Assembly (NCBI RefSeq): GCF_019747315.1
Contig: NZ_JAIEQY010000215.1
Coordinates: 1 to 34,044 of the forward strand
Length of the DNA stretch: 34,044 bases
Origin: Roseococcus sp.
Lineage (GTDB): Bacteria > Pseudomonadota > Alphaproteobacteria > Acetobacterales > Acetobacteraceae
Direction of reading: 5' to 3'
Shown: positions 7,530 to 16,241 of the stretch, piece after piece
Position numbering within the stretch: the stretch's first letter is position 1
Layout of the letters: the number at the start of each line of letters is the position of its first letter
The notes under the pieces: model-generated
What the model was told of the DNA's origin: nothing
Database searches by the model: none
Seen by the model: only the letters and a program-made list of their open reading frames with translations
Program-made: the position numbers and the translations under genes

Positions 7530-8851
7530 TGGCGCCGGAATTCGCGCTGGCGCTGACCGGCTTCGCCGGGCTGATGGCGCTGATCATCCTGCGCGCCCCC
7601 ATCGCGCTCGCCATGCTGATCGCGGGTGCGGTGGGCTATGTCCACATCCTCGACCAGGCGGCGCTGTTCAACTACCTCAAGACGACGCCCTACCACCTGT
7701 TCGCCAATTACACGTTGAGCGTCATCCCGCTCTTCATCCTGATGGGCGCGCTGGCGGAGCGCGGCGGCCTGGCGCGGGATCTCTTCGCCGCCGCCAATGC
7801 GCTGCTGGGCCGCAGGCCGGGCGGCCTGGCGATGAGCGTGATCGGCGCGAGCGCGGCCTTTGGCGCGGTCTGTGGGTCTTCGGTCGCCACCACCGCCACC
7901 TTCGGGCGCGCGGCGCTGCCGGAGTTGCTGCGCTTCGGCTATGCGCCGGGCTTCGCCAGCGGGACCATCGCGGTGGGCGGCACGCTGGGCATCCTCATCC
8001 CGCCCTCGGTCATCCTCGTGGTCTATGCGATCAGCACCGAGCAGAACATCGCCAAGCTCTTCATAGCGGCCCTCATCCCCGGGCTGATGGCGACGGCCTT
8101 CTACATCTTCACCATCTGGCTCTGGATGCGCTTCCGCCCCGAGCTCGGCCCGCCCGCGCCGCCGCTGGAGCCGGGCGAGCGCACGCGCGCCTTTCGCAAC
8201 GTGATCCCGGTGATGATCATCGCGGTGATGGTGGTGGGCGGCATCTACGGCGGCGTCTTCACCCCGACAGAGAGCGCAGCCGTGGGCTGCATCGGCGTGC
8301 TGCTGGTGGGGCTGGTGCGCCGCAGCCTCTCGCTGCCGGATATCCGCGCGGCGCTGCTCGGCACGGCCGAGACCACGGCCATGATCTTCGCCATCCTGCT
8401 GGGGGCCGAGGTGTTCAACGCCTTCCTCGCCCTCTCCCAGGCGCCGGACCTGCTGGCCATGTGGGTGACGGACCAGGATTTCCCGCCCTATGGCGTGCTG
8501 GTGGCGCTGCTCATCACCTACATCGTGCTGGGTGCCGTGATGGATGAACTGGCGATGATCCTGCTGACGCTGCCGGTCTTCTTCCCCGTCATCACCGCGC
8601 TGGATTTCGGCATGACGACGGAGGAGACGGCGATCTGGTTCGGCATCCTGGTGCTGGTGGTGGTCGGCATCGGGCTGACGGCACCGCCCATCGGGCTGAA
8701 CGTCTTCGTCATCTCCGCCATCGCGCGCAATATCCCGATTTCGCAGACCTATCGCGGCGTGCTGCCCTACCTGGCGACGGATCTTCTCCGCCTGGCTCTC
8801 TGCGTCGCCTTCCCCTCACTCAGCCTATGGCTGGTGCGACTTCTGACTTAG
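7529..8851 (+). CDS. dctM: TRAP transporter large permease DctM
   Basis: A 440-residue polytopic subunit with about twelve hydrophobic helices. It shows the DctM landmarks LRAPIALAMLIAGAVGY, IPLFILMGALAERGG, GASAAFGAVCGSSVATTATFG, GGTLGILIPPSVILVVY and GIGLTAPPIGLNVFVIS. These belong to the ion-coupled elevator transporter of the TRAP family, driven by Na+ or protons. The frame is open far upstream, but ATG at 7529 overlaps the dctQ stop as TGATG and matches the family N-terminus. pcaH begins 9 bases after its stop, so transporter and ring-cleavage genes form one transcription unit. Confidence 0.95.
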   Translation: MAPEFALALTGFAGLMALIILRAPIALAMLIAGAVGYVHILDQAALFNYLKTTPYHLFANYTLSVIPLFILMGALAERGGLARDLFAAANALLGRRPGGLAMSVIGASAAFGAVCGSSVATTATFGRAALPELLRFGYAPGFASGTIAVGGTLGILIPPSVILVVYAISTEQNIAKLFIAALIPGLMATAFYIFTIWLWMRFRPELGPPAPPLEPGERTRAFRNVIPVMIIAVMVVGGIYGGVFTPTESAAVGCIGVLLVGLVRRSLSLPDIRAALLGTAETTAMIFAILLGAEVFNAFLALSQAPDLLAMWVTDQDFPPYGVLVALLITYIVLGAVMDELAMILLTLPVFFPVITALDFGMTTEETAIWFGILVLVVVGIGLTAPPIGLNVFVISAIARNIPISQTYRGVLPYLATDLLRLALCVAFPSLSLWLVRLLT

Positions 8852-8860
8852 GATCGTCCC

Positions 8861-9574
8861 ATGTCCGACCCCATCCCCTACGCCAAGCCCGCCCCCGGCA
8901 CCCAGCCGCCGCTGGACAGCCCGGCCTATCTCAGCACCCAGATCAGGGCGCCCCTGCTGGCGCCCATTCGCGCGCCCCACACCCTGACCGAGGCCAGCTC
9001 GCCGCGCCTTTCGCCCGCGCATTACCCCGTGCAGGCCGACATGTCCGTCCATGGCGGCAAGCAGGCCATGGGCGAGCGCATCATCGTCGCCGGCCGCGTG
9101 CTGGATGAGGCGGGCCGGCCCGTCGCGAACAGCATGGTGGAGATCTGGCAGGCCAATGCCGCCGGCCGCTACCACCATGTGCGCGACGACCACGACGCCC
9201 CGCTCGACCCGAATTTCGAGGGCCATGCCCGCGTCTTCACCGATGCGGAGGGGCGCTATCGCTTCACCACCATCCGCCCCGGCGCCTATCCCTGGCGCAA
9301 TCACCACAATGCCTGGCGGCCGGTGCATATCCATTTCGGCCTCTTCGGCGAGGCCTATGCCCAGCGCATGATCACCCAGATGTATTTCCCGGGCGACCCG
9401 CTGCTGCCGCTCGACCCCATCTTCAACACCACCGCTGACGAGGCGGCGCGCCAGCGCCTGATCGCCAGCTTCGACCTCGACGTGACCGAGCCCGAATGGG
9501 CGTTGGGCTACCGCTTCGACATCACGCTGCGCGGCCCCTCGGCCACACCCTTCGAAGAGGGGGATCATCACTGA
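8861..9574 (+). CDS. pcaH: Protocatechuate 3,4-dioxygenase beta subunit
   Basis: A 237-residue iron-binding subunit of the intradiol dioxygenase that opens protocatechuate to 3-carboxy-cis,cis-muconate. The four Fe(III) ligands of the family are visible: Tyr104 (AAGRYHH), Tyr143 (PGAYPW), and His156 and His158 (VHIHF), with Arg153 just ahead. VEIWQANAAGRY and DAEGRYRFTTIRPG are standard for the fold. AGGATCG precedes the ATG. The stop overlaps the pcaG start as TGATG, as expected for subunits made in equal amounts. Cytoplasmic. Confidence 0.95.
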   Translation: MSDPIPYAKPAPGTQPPLDSPAYLSTQIRAPLLAPIRAPHTLTEASSPRLSPAHYPVQADMSVHGGKQAMGERIIVAGRVLDEAGRPVANSMVEIWQANAAGRYHHVRDDHDAPLDPNFEGHARVFTDAEGRYRFTTIRPGAYPWRNHHNAWRPVHIHFGLFGEAYAQRMITQMYFPGDPLLPLDPIFNTTADEAARQRLIASFDLDVTEPEWALGYRFDITLRGPSATPFEEGDHH

Positions 9575-10107
9575 TGGCCACCGCCCACCAGACCGCCGGT
9601 CCCTACTGGCACATGATCGACTTCCCCGCCTGGGCGGATGTGCTGCGCGCCGATGGCCCCAATGCCGGTGCGCAGGGCGAGCGCATCGTGATCGAAGGCA
9701 CCATCACCGATGGCGATGGCGCGCTGGTGACGGATGCCATGGTCGAGATCTGGCACGCCGACCCCGCCGGCCGCTATGACGCCGCCTTCCAGGGCTTCGG
9801 CCGCTGCGCCACCAATGCCGAGGGACGCTTCCGCTTCATCACGCTGAAGCCCGGCCCCGTGCCCGGCCGCGGCAACACGCTGCAGGCGCCGCATATCCAG
9901 ATCGCGATCTTCGCGCGTGGCCTGCTCAGCCATGTGACGACGCGGCTCTACTTCGCCGGCGAGGCGCTGAACGAGACCGACCCGCTGCTCGCCCTCGTTC
10001 CCGCCGAACGCCGCCCGACCCTCATCGCCGAACCCACCCTGCCCGGCACCTGGCAGCTCGACATCCGGCTGCGCGGCGGCGCCGAAACCGTTTTCCTGGA
10101 TATCTGA
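9574..10107 (+). CDS. pcaG: Protocatechuate 3,4-dioxygenase alpha subunit
   Basis: A 177-residue alpha subunit, somewhat shorter than the ~200 of many relatives. It has the N-terminal HQTAGPYWHM block, VEIWHADPAGRYD, EGRFRFITLKPGPVPG and the C-terminal QAPHIQIAIFARGLLSH / TRLYFAGE region. It lacks the paired HxH iron ligands of PcaH, as expected for the alpha subunit, which helps shape the active site. ATG at 9574 shares one base with the pcaH TGA. An earlier in-frame ATG at 9496 lies inside pcaH and is not needed. pcaB follows after 4 bases. Confidence 0.95.
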   Translation: MATAHQTAGPYWHMIDFPAWADVLRADGPNAGAQGERIVIEGTITDGDGALVTDAMVEIWHADPAGRYDAAFQGFGRCATNAEGRFRFITLKPGPVPGRGNTLQAPHIQIAIFARGLLSHVTTRLYFAGEALNETDPLLALVPAERRPTLIAEPTLPGTWQLDIRLRGGAETVFLDI

Positions 10108-10111
10108 CCTC

Positions 10112-11464
10112 ATGCCCGTGAACCCCGCCGATTCCCCCGTGATGGGGGTCCTCTACGGCACCGACGCGATGCGCAGCGCGATGAGCGAGCGCGCCTTCCT
10201 CCAGCGCATGCTGGATGTGGAGGCGGCCCTCGCCCGCGCGCAATCGCGCCTCGGCATCGTCCCGGCCGAGGCGGCGGCGGCCATCACGCTCGCCGCCCAG
10301 GTGGACAAGCTCGACTTCCAGGCGCTGGGCGATGCGACCCGCAACACGGGCTATCCCGTGGTGGGCCTGGTGAAGCAGCTCACCGCGCTGGCCGGCCATG
10401 ACGCAGGCCGCTGGACCCATTGGGGGGCGACCACGCAGGACATCATGGACACCGCCGTGGTGCTCCAGATGCGCCAGGGCCTTGCCTTGCTGCGCAGCGA
10501 TCTCATGGCGGTGATCGGCGGCTTCGCCGCCATGGCCAAGCGCCATCGCGGCACCATCATGGCCGGGCGCACCCACCTCCAGCATGCGCTGCCCGTCACA
10601 TTCGGCTACAAGGTCGCGGTCTGGCTCTCGCCCCTCATCACCATGTTGGAGCGGCTGGAACAGCTGCGCCCGCGCGTCGAGCGGCTGCAATTCGGCGGCG
10701 CCTCCGGCACGTTGGCCTCGCTTGGCGACCAGGGCCTGGCTGTGCAGCGTGAGCTCGCCACCGAACTCGGCCTCGCCTGCCCGGACATCCCCTGGCATGT
10801 AGCGCGCGATGGCTTCACCGAGGCGGTCTCCTTCCTCGGCCTGCTTTGCGGCGCCCTCTCCAAGATCGCGACCGACGTCATGCTGCTGATGCAGACCGAG
10901 GTGGCCGAGGTGAACGAGCCGCATGTCGCGGGGCGCGGCGGCTCCTCCACCATGCCGCAGAAGCGCAACCCCATCGCCTGCGAGTATATCCTTGCGCAGT
11001 CGCGCGGGGTGCATGCGCTGGTGCCGCAGATGATGGCGGCCATGGCACAGGACCTTGAGCGGGGCACCGGCCCCTGGCAGGCGGAAGCGCTTGCGATCGG
11101 CCAGGCCTTCAACCTGACCCATGGCGCGGTGTTGCAGGCGAAGTTCCTGGCCGAGGGGCTGGTCGTGGACCCCGCCCGCATGATGCGCAACCTGGCCGCG
11201 ACCGGCGGCCTGATCGCCTCCGAGCAGGTGATGATGGGCCTCGCCCCCATCCTCGGGCGCGGGGAGGCGCATCACATCGTCAACCATGCCTGCGACGTCG
11301 CCATCGCCCAGGGCATCCCGCTGCTGGCGGCGCTGGAAGCCGATCGCGAGATCGCCTCCCGCGTGGATTCCACCAAGCTGCGGGCGCTATGCAACCCGGA
11401 GAATTACCTCGGCAGCGCCACCCTCTTCGTGGACCAGGTGCTGGCCCGCGTCGCCACCCGCTGA
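10112..11464 (+). CDS. pcaB: 3-carboxy-cis,cis-muconate cycloisomerase
   Basis: A 450-residue member of the fumarase/aspartase superfamily that lactonises the product of PcaGH to gamma-carboxymuconolactone. The superfamily signature GSSTMPQKRNP lies at residues 277-287. TRNTGYPVVGLVKQL, HWGATTQDIMDTA and MAGRTHLQHALPVTFGYK are the other conserved blocks. ATG at 10112 is used here; ATG at 10142 (MGVLYG) is a possible shorter start. It is the last gene of the dctPQM-pcaHGB run. No pcaC, pcaD or pcaQ is in the window, so the remaining beta-ketoadipate steps must be encoded elsewhere. The stop faces the AllA-like gene 17 bases away, with no obvious terminator between. Confidence 0.95.
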   Translation: MPVNPADSPVMGVLYGTDAMRSAMSERAFLQRMLDVEAALARAQSRLGIVPAEAAAAITLAAQVDKLDFQALGDATRNTGYPVVGLVKQLTALAGHDAGRWTHWGATTQDIMDTAVVLQMRQGLALLRSDLMAVIGGFAAMAKRHRGTIMAGRTHLQHALPVTFGYKVAVWLSPLITMLERLEQLRPRVERLQFGGASGTLASLGDQGLAVQRELATELGLACPDIPWHVARDGFTEAVSFLGLLCGALSKIATDVMLLMQTEVAEVNEPHVAGRGGSSTMPQKRNPIACEYILAQSRGVHALVPQMMAAMAQDLERGTGPWQAEALAIGQAFNLTHGAVLQAKFLAEGLVVDPARMMRNLAATGGLIASEQVMMGLAPILGRGEAHHIVNHACDVAIAQGIPLLAALEADREIASRVDSTKLRALCNPENYLGSATLFVDQVLARVATR

Positions 11465-11481
11465 AGCCCCCGGCCGGCGCA

Positions 11482-11970
11482 TCAGGCCAGGATTTCGATC
11501 ACCGCGCCGAAATCCTGGTCCAGCCGCGTGGTCTCATGGTCCGTCTCGTTGGTGTCGGTCAGTTCCAGGTTCAGGAAATCCACCGAAGGCGCGGTGAAGA
11601 AGGGCCCGGCATGCCAGGTGCCGGCGTGAAGTGCCAAAGCCACATCGCCGCCCATCCGGAAGACCTTGATCTCCTCGGGCTCCGGCGCCTCGCCCGGCTC
11701 GGCCAGGCCGATGAACCACTCCTCGCCCTTCATGCTGGCCAGGCATTGCGTGACGCGGCTGTGCCGCGTGATGCCGCGGATCAGCAGCGGGCGCTGACGC
11801 AGCCGCATGATGTAGAGCCGCGGCGTGCCCTGGCTGAGGTCCAGATCGGCATCGCCGGCGCCGAAGGGCGTGCCATCCTCGCCCGGCTCGATCAGCGTGC
11901 CATAGGGCGCGATGCTCTCGGGTGTGGCCATGCGGGGCATGGCACGCAGGATTTTCGGGGCATTCGTCAT
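11482..11970 (-). CDS. Ureidoglycolate lyase (AllA) family protein
   Basis: A 162-residue cupin-like protein matching the AllA family. ESIAPYGTLIEPG is near the N-terminus, then TRHSRVTQCLASMKGEEWFIGLA, and GGDVALALHAGTWHAGPFF carries the metal-pocket His residues. AllA cleaves ureidoglycolate to glyoxylate and urea in purine degradation. No other allantoin or urate genes are present, so the true substrate could be different and I leave the symbol blank. ATG at 11970 is preceded by GGAGAACGCC. It lies 13 bases behind the TDT transporter gene and is the last gene of the glmM-thiD-TDT-AllA run. Confidence 0.75.
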   Translation of the reverse strand: MTNAPKILRAMPRMATPESIAPYGTLIEPGEDGTPFGAGDADLDLSQGTPRLYIMRLRQRPLLIRGITRHSRVTQCLASMKGEEWFIGLAEPGEAPEPEEIKVFRMGGDVALALHAGTWHAGPFFTAPSVDFLNLELTDTNETDHETTRLDQDFGAVIEILA

Positions 11971-11983
11971 GGCGTTCTCCGGT

Positions 11984-12895
11984 TCAATGGGGGCGCAGCA
12001 GCGCGCCGCGCAGCGCGAGGCGCAGGGTGGCCAGCGCGATGGCGCCGATCACCAGCGTGGACAGGCCGAGCATGCCAAGCCAGATCCACCAGGGCGCCAC
12101 CTTCATGGTGGCGGCCGTGAAGGCGGCCAGCGGGAAGGTGAGGCCCCAATAGCCCAGCGTGAACCCCGCCCCCAGCATGTGCCGCAGCACGACGAGCAGA
12201 AGCGCGAAGGTGAAGGCGGCCAGCCCGTAGAGTGCCAGGAAGGCCGGCTGCGGCCCGCCCAGCGCCTCCACCGCCAGCGCCCCCACGGCACTCGGCGCGA
12301 GAAGGATGGCGAGCGAGGGGCGCAGCGGCGGCGGCAGCGGCGCCTCGAACAGCCGGCCCAGCAGCAGGGGTTGCACGGCCAGCCAGAGCAGCATGCCCAC
12401 GCCGAAGAGCATCCAGCCCAGCATGGGCAGGCCGAGCGGCGCGCAGAACACCGGCGCCAGCACATTGCCGACCAGCGGGATCATCAGGGGCGGGACCAGC
12501 ATGGCATGGCTGCCCTCGCCCCGCAGCACGCGGGCCAGCAGCGCCAGCCCGACGCCCAGGTGCAGCGTGATGGCCAGCAGCAGCAACCCGCGCGCGAAGC
12601 CCGGCAAATAGGGGGTGAGCGCCGCCGCCGTCAGCATCATGCCAATGGACGCCGCGCCGACGAAGCCGCAGCGCATCGGGTTGCGCCAATCGGCCAGCGC
12701 CGCCTCGCGATGCCGCACCGCGCGGGCCAGATGCAGCCCCAGGATCAGCAGCCAGGCCAGCACCATCAGGGCCAGCACCACTTCGCTCACCGGCAGGGAC
12801 CAGACCTCCCGCCAGGCGAGGCCGAGGCCGCCGAGGCCCAGCGGCACCGCCAGCAGCGGCAGCGGGAAATGCGCGAGGCTCGGCTGGTCAGTCAA
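11984..12895 (-). CDS. TDT family (TehA/SLAC1-like) transporter
   Basis: A 303-residue membrane protein with about ten hydrophobic helices. The N-terminus HFPLPLLAVPLGLGGLGLAWR closely follows the TehA/SLAC1 pattern, and LGYWGLTFPLAAFTAATM near the end is also typical. The family comprises anion channels and C4-dicarboxylate or tellurite-related transporters; substrate is unknown here. TTG at 12895 is the likely start and overlaps the thiD stop by 8 bases. No ATG or GTG would preserve helix 1. The AllA-like gene follows 13 bases downstream, so a link between anion transport and that lyase is possible but unproven. Confidence 0.8.
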   Translation of the reverse strand: MTDQPSLAHFPLPLLAVPLGLGGLGLAWREVWSLPVSEVVLALMVLAWLLILGLHLARAVRHREAALADWRNPMRCGFVGAASIGMMLTAAALTPYLPGFARGLLLLAITLHLGVGLALLARVLRGEGSHAMLVPPLMIPLVGNVLAPVFCAPLGLPMLGWMLFGVGMLLWLAVQPLLLGRLFEAPLPPPLRPSLAILLAPSAVGALAVEALGGPQPAFLALYGLAAFTFALLLVVLRHMLGAGFTLGYWGLTFPLAAFTAATMKVAPWWIWLGMLGLSTLVIGAIALATLRLALRGALLRPH

Positions 12896-13694
12896 AGCGG
12901 CGGGTATCCACCGTCACGCCATGATCCAGCGGCCCATGCCCGGCGCCATAGCCGGGTGCGGCCAGGATGGCGGCGCGCACATAGGCGCGCGCGCGGCGCA
13001 CCGCGGGTTCGAGCGCCAGGCCCTGCGCCAGCCCCGCCGCCACGGCGGAAGCGAGCGTGCAGCCCGTGCCATGGGTGTGGCGCGTCTCGATCCGGCGATC
13101 CTCGTAGCGATGCGTGGCCTCGCGCGTCACCAGCAGGTCCACCAGCGCCTCGCCCGCGAGGTGCCCGCCCTTCAGCAGCACGGCGCGGGCGCCCTGGGCC
13201 AGCAGCGCCTCTGCCGCCGCGCGCATGTCGCCCTCATTCGTAATCGAGAGCCCGGTCAGCGCCTCGGCCTCGGGGATATTGGGGGTGATGACGATGGCGA
13301 TGGGCAGCAGCCGCGCGCGCAGCGTCTCCATCGCGTCATCGGCGAGCAGCCGGCTGCCGGAGGTCGCGACCATCACCGGGTCTGCCACCACGGGCAGGCC
13401 CGGCGCGCTGGCCGCGATCTCGTCGCACACCGCCTCGATCGTCGCCACGTCATGCAGCATGCCGGTCTTGATGGCATCGGCGCCGAGATCCTCCAGCACG
13501 GAGCGCATCTGCTGGCGGATGAATTCCGGCGCCACGCCCATCACGCCCTGCACGCCCAGCGTGTTCTGCGCGGTCAGCGCCGTGATCGCCGTCATGGCGA
13601 AGCCGCCCAGCGCCGTGACCGCCTTGATATCGGCCTGGATGCCCGCGCCGCCGCCGGAATCCGAGCCAGCGCAGATCAGCACCCTCCCCTTCAT
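12888..13694 (-). CDS. thiD: Hydroxymethylpyrimidine/phosphomethylpyrimidine kinase
   Basis: A 268-residue ribokinase-fold enzyme that phosphorylates HMP and HMP-P in thiamine pyrophosphate synthesis. [20 protein letters not shown] at the N-terminus is the substrate site. [12 protein letters not shown] and the C-terminal [18 protein letters not shown] (anion hole and catalytic Cys) are diagnostic. The frame extends to 13724, but ATG at 13694 overlaps the glmM stop as ATGA and matches the family N-terminus. I see no TPP riboswitch. Expression probably follows glmM. Confidence 0.93.
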   Translation of the reverse strand: MKGRVLICAGSDSGGGAGIQADIKAVTALGGFAMTAITALTAQNTLGVQGVMGVAPEFIRQQMRSVLEDLGADAIKTGMLHDVATIEAVCDEIAASAPGLPVVADPVMVATSGSRLLADDAMETLRARLLPIAIVITPNIPEAEALTGLSITNEGDMRAAAEALLAQGARAVLLKGGHLAGEALVDLLVTREATHRYEDRRIETRHTHGTGCTLASAVAAGLAQGLALEPAVRRARAYVRAAILAAPGYGAGHGPLDHGVTVDTRRFD

Positions 13695-15082
13695 GCGCCG
13701 AGCTTCGCGCGGATCACGCCGCAAAGCGCGTCCATGGACTGGTTCAGCAGATCCTCCTCCTCCGCCTCGACCATGACGCGGATCACGGGCTCGGTGCCGC
13801 TCGCGCGGATCAGCACGCGGCCACGGGTGCCGAGCTTTGCCTCCTCCGCGGCGATGGCCGCCTGCACGCCGGCATCCTTCAGCGGCGTGACGCCGGAGAA
13901 GCGGATGTTCACCAGCTTCTGCGGCAGCGTGGCGAACCGCCGGCAGACCGCGCTCGCCGGGCGCTTCTCCTCGACCAGCACGGCCAGCACCTGGAGTGCG
14001 GCGACCAGGCCATCACCCGTCGTGCCGAAATCGCTGATGATCATGTGGCCCGATTGCTCGCCGCCCAGGTTGCAGCCCAGCTCGCGCATCCGCTCGCCCA
14101 CATAGCGGTCGCCCACATTGGTGCGGTGCAGGGCGATGTCGCGCGAGGTGAGGAAGCGCTCCAGCCCCATATTGCTCATCACGGTGGCAACCAGGCCGCC
14201 GCCCTTGAGCTTGCCCTCGCGCGCCCAGGAATCGGCGATGACGGCGAGGATCTGGTCTCCATCCACCACATGCCCCAGCTCATCCACCAGCACCACGCGG
14301 TCGGCGTCGCCATCCAGGGCGATGCCGAGATCGGCGCGGCGTTCGCGCACCAGCTCGGCCAATTGGCCGGGCGCGGTGGAGCCGACACCGCGGTTGATGT
14401 TGAACCCATCGGGCGCGACACCCACGCTGACAACCTCGGCCCCCAGTTCCCACAGCACGGTGGGCGCCACCTTGTAGGCCGCGCCATGCGCGCAATCCAC
14501 GACCAGGCGCAGGCCCTCCAGCGTCAGCCCACGCGGGAAGCTCTGCTTGGCCGCCTCGATATAGCGGCCCGGTGCGTCATCCAGCCGCGAGGCGCGGCCG
14601 AGCTTGGCCGGCGAGACCAGGGCGGAGCCGAGGTCCCCCGCCATGAGATCCTCGATCGTCGCTTCCTGCTCGTCGGAGAGCTTCAGCCCATCCGGGCCGA
14701 AGAGCTTGATGCCATTATCCTCATGCGGGTTGTGCGAGGCCGAGATCATCACCCCGAGATCGGCGCGCAGCGAGCGCGTCATCATGGCGATGGCGGGCGT
14801 GGGCAGCGGGCCCACCAGCACGACGTCGATGCCGGCGGAGACGAAGCCCGCCGTCAGCGCCGGCTCCAGCATATAGCCCGAAAGCCGCGTGTCCTTTCCG
14901 ATCACCACGCGATGGCGATGGGTGCCGCGGTTGAAGTATTTTCCGGCCGCCTGGCCCAGGCGCAGCGCCGTCACCGCATCCATAGGTGCCTTGTTGGCCG
15001 TGCCGCGAATGCCATCCGTGCCGAAGAGCTTTTTCCGCCCCATGGTTGGGATGGGGGCGGTGGTGTTGGTGTCCGGGCTCAT
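13691..15082 (-). CDS. glmM: Phosphoglucosamine mutase
   Basis: A 463-residue alpha-D-phosphohexomutase converting glucosamine-6-phosphate to glucosamine-1-phosphate for UDP-GlcNAc, hence peptidoglycan and LPS. It has [13 protein letters not shown] at the N-terminus, the phosphoserine loop [15 protein letters not shown] (Ser116), the Mg-binding loop ALDGDADR and the C-terminal phosphate loop [12 protein letters not shown]. Several starts are possible: ATG 15106, 15082 or 15043. 15082 is chosen because AGAAGG lies 8 bases upstream, while 15043 has no ribosome-binding site. It leads a run into thiD, the TDT transporter and the AllA-like gene. Confidence 0.96.
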   Translation of the reverse strand: MSPDTNTTAPIPTMGRKKLFGTDGIRGTANKAPMDAVTALRLGQAAGKYFNRGTHRHRVVIGKDTRLSGYMLEPALTAGFVSAGIDVVLVGPLPTPAIAMMTRSLRADLGVMISASHNPHEDNGIKLFGPDGLKLSDEQEATIEDLMAGDLGSALVSPAKLGRASRLDDAPGRYIEAAKQSFPRGLTLEGLRLVVDCAHGAAYKVAPTVLWELGAEVVSVGVAPDGFNINRGVGSTAPGQLAELVRERRADLGIALDGDADRVVLVDELGHVVDGDQILAVIADSWAREGKLKGGGLVATVMSNMGLERFLTSRDIALHRTNVGDRYVGERMRELGCNLGGEQSGHMIISDFGTTGDGLVAALQVLAVLVEEKRPASAVCRRFATLPQKLVNIRFSGVTPLKDAGVQAAIAAEEAKLGTRGRVLIRASGTEPVIRVMVEAEEEDLLNQSMDALCGVIRAKLGA

Positions 15083-15168
15083 GGGCGGCGCCTTCTTTCT
15101 GACCATGGCTCGATTGCTACCGCCGCACCGGGATGGACACAATCGCCCACCCGCGCGAGCCTCGCGGG

Positions 15169-16233
15169 ATGAGCACCGCACGCATCCGCGCCGAACAATT
15201 CTGCGCCCGCTTCGGCCTGCGCGCGCCGATCCTCCAGGCCCCCATGGCCAGCAGCTCGCCCGTGGCGCTGGGCGTCGCCGTCGCCAATGCGGGTGGCATG
15301 GCCGGCCTCGGCGCGTTGCAGATGAGCCCGGCCGAGATCGCCGGCTGGGCGGAAGGCTTCCGCGCCGCCAGCAATGGCGCCTTCCAGATAAACCTCTGGG
15401 CGCCCGACCCGCCGCCCCGCCGCGATCCCGCGCATGAGAAGGCGGTGCGCGCCACCCTCGCCACGCTGGGCCCCGAGCCGGCACCGCTGGGCGATGGCCC
15501 CTTCCTGCCGGATTTCGCCGCGCAATGCGCGGCGGTGCTGGCGGCGCGGCCGCCCGTGGTCTCCACCATCATGGGCCTGTGGGAGCCGGAATTCGTCGCC
15601 GAGTTGAAGGCGCGCGGCATCCTCTGGATCTGCAACGCCACCACCCTCGCCGAGGCGCGCGCTGCCGAAGCCGCGGGAGCGGATGCCGTCATCGCCCAGG
15701 GCGCCGAGGCCGGTGGCCATCGCGGCTCCTTCACGCCGGAAGCGGCCGAGGCGCAGCTCATTGGCCTGTTCGCGCTGATCCCGCGCTTCGCCGATGCGCT
15801 TTCCATTCCCGTGATCGCCGCCGGCGGCATCATGGATGGGCGGGGCATCGCGGCGGCGCTGACCTTGGGCGCCAGCGCGGTACAGCTTGGGACGGCATTC
15901 CTGCGATGCCCTGAAACCGCCCTCGCCCCCGCCTGGGCCGAGGGGCTGGCCGCGACGGCGCCCGAGGATACCGTGCTGACCCGCGCCTTTTCCGGCCGGC
16001 TGGCACGCGGCATCGCCAATGACGCGACCCGCGCCTTCGAGAGCCTGGTGCCCGCGCCCTATCCCCTACAGCGTGTGCTGACCACGCCAATGCGGACCGA
16101 AGCCGGCAAGGCCAATGACCTCTCGCGCATGCAGGCCTGGGCCGGGCAAGGCGCCGCCATGGCCCGCGCCGAACCCGCGGCCGACCTCACCCGCCGCCTC
16201 TGGGCGGAGGCGGAGGCGCTGCTGCCCCCATAG
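15169..16233 (+). CDS. Nitronate monooxygenase / NAD(P)H-dependent flavin oxidoreductase
   Basis: A 354-residue FMN TIM-barrel protein of the 2-nitropropane dioxygenase family. It has [51 protein letters not shown] (FMN phosphate region with the catalytic His) and [20 protein letters not shown] with AVQLGTAFL. These enzymes oxidise alkyl nitronates such as propionate-3-nitronate. ATG at 15169 is chosen because family proteins start close to the first barrel strand; ATG at 15133 would add 12 residues. Neither has a strong ribosome-binding site. Divergent from glmM, convergent with the MBL-fold gene 8 bases away. Confidence 0.9.
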   Translation: MSTARIRAEQFCARFGLRAPILQAPMASSSPVALGVAVANAGGMAGLGALQMSPAEIAGWAEGFRAASNGAFQINLWAPDPPPRRDPAHEKAVRATLATLGPEPAPLGDGPFLPDFAAQCAAVLAARPPVVSTIMGLWEPEFVAELKARGILWICNATTLAEARAAEAAGADAVIAQGAEAGGHRGSFTPEAAEAQLIGLFALIPRFADALSIPVIAAGGIMDGRGIAAALTLGASAVQLGTAFLRCPETALAPAWAEGLAATAPEDTVLTRAFSGRLARGIANDATRAFESLVPAPYPLQRVLTTPMRTEAGKANDLSRMQAWAGQGAAMARAEPAADLTRRLWAEAEALLPP

Positions 16234-16241
16234 AGGGTCGC

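Noticed and set aside
11912-14105. Long plus-strand frames (11912-13243 and 12615-14105) opposite the TDT, thiD and glmM genes
   Set aside because: They are low-complexity Gln/Arg/His sequence with no family signal, antisense to genes with catalytic motifs.
12888-15082. TPP riboswitch expected near thiD
   Set aside because: thiD overlaps the glmM stop, leaving no leader, and I saw no thi-box sequence upstream of glmM.
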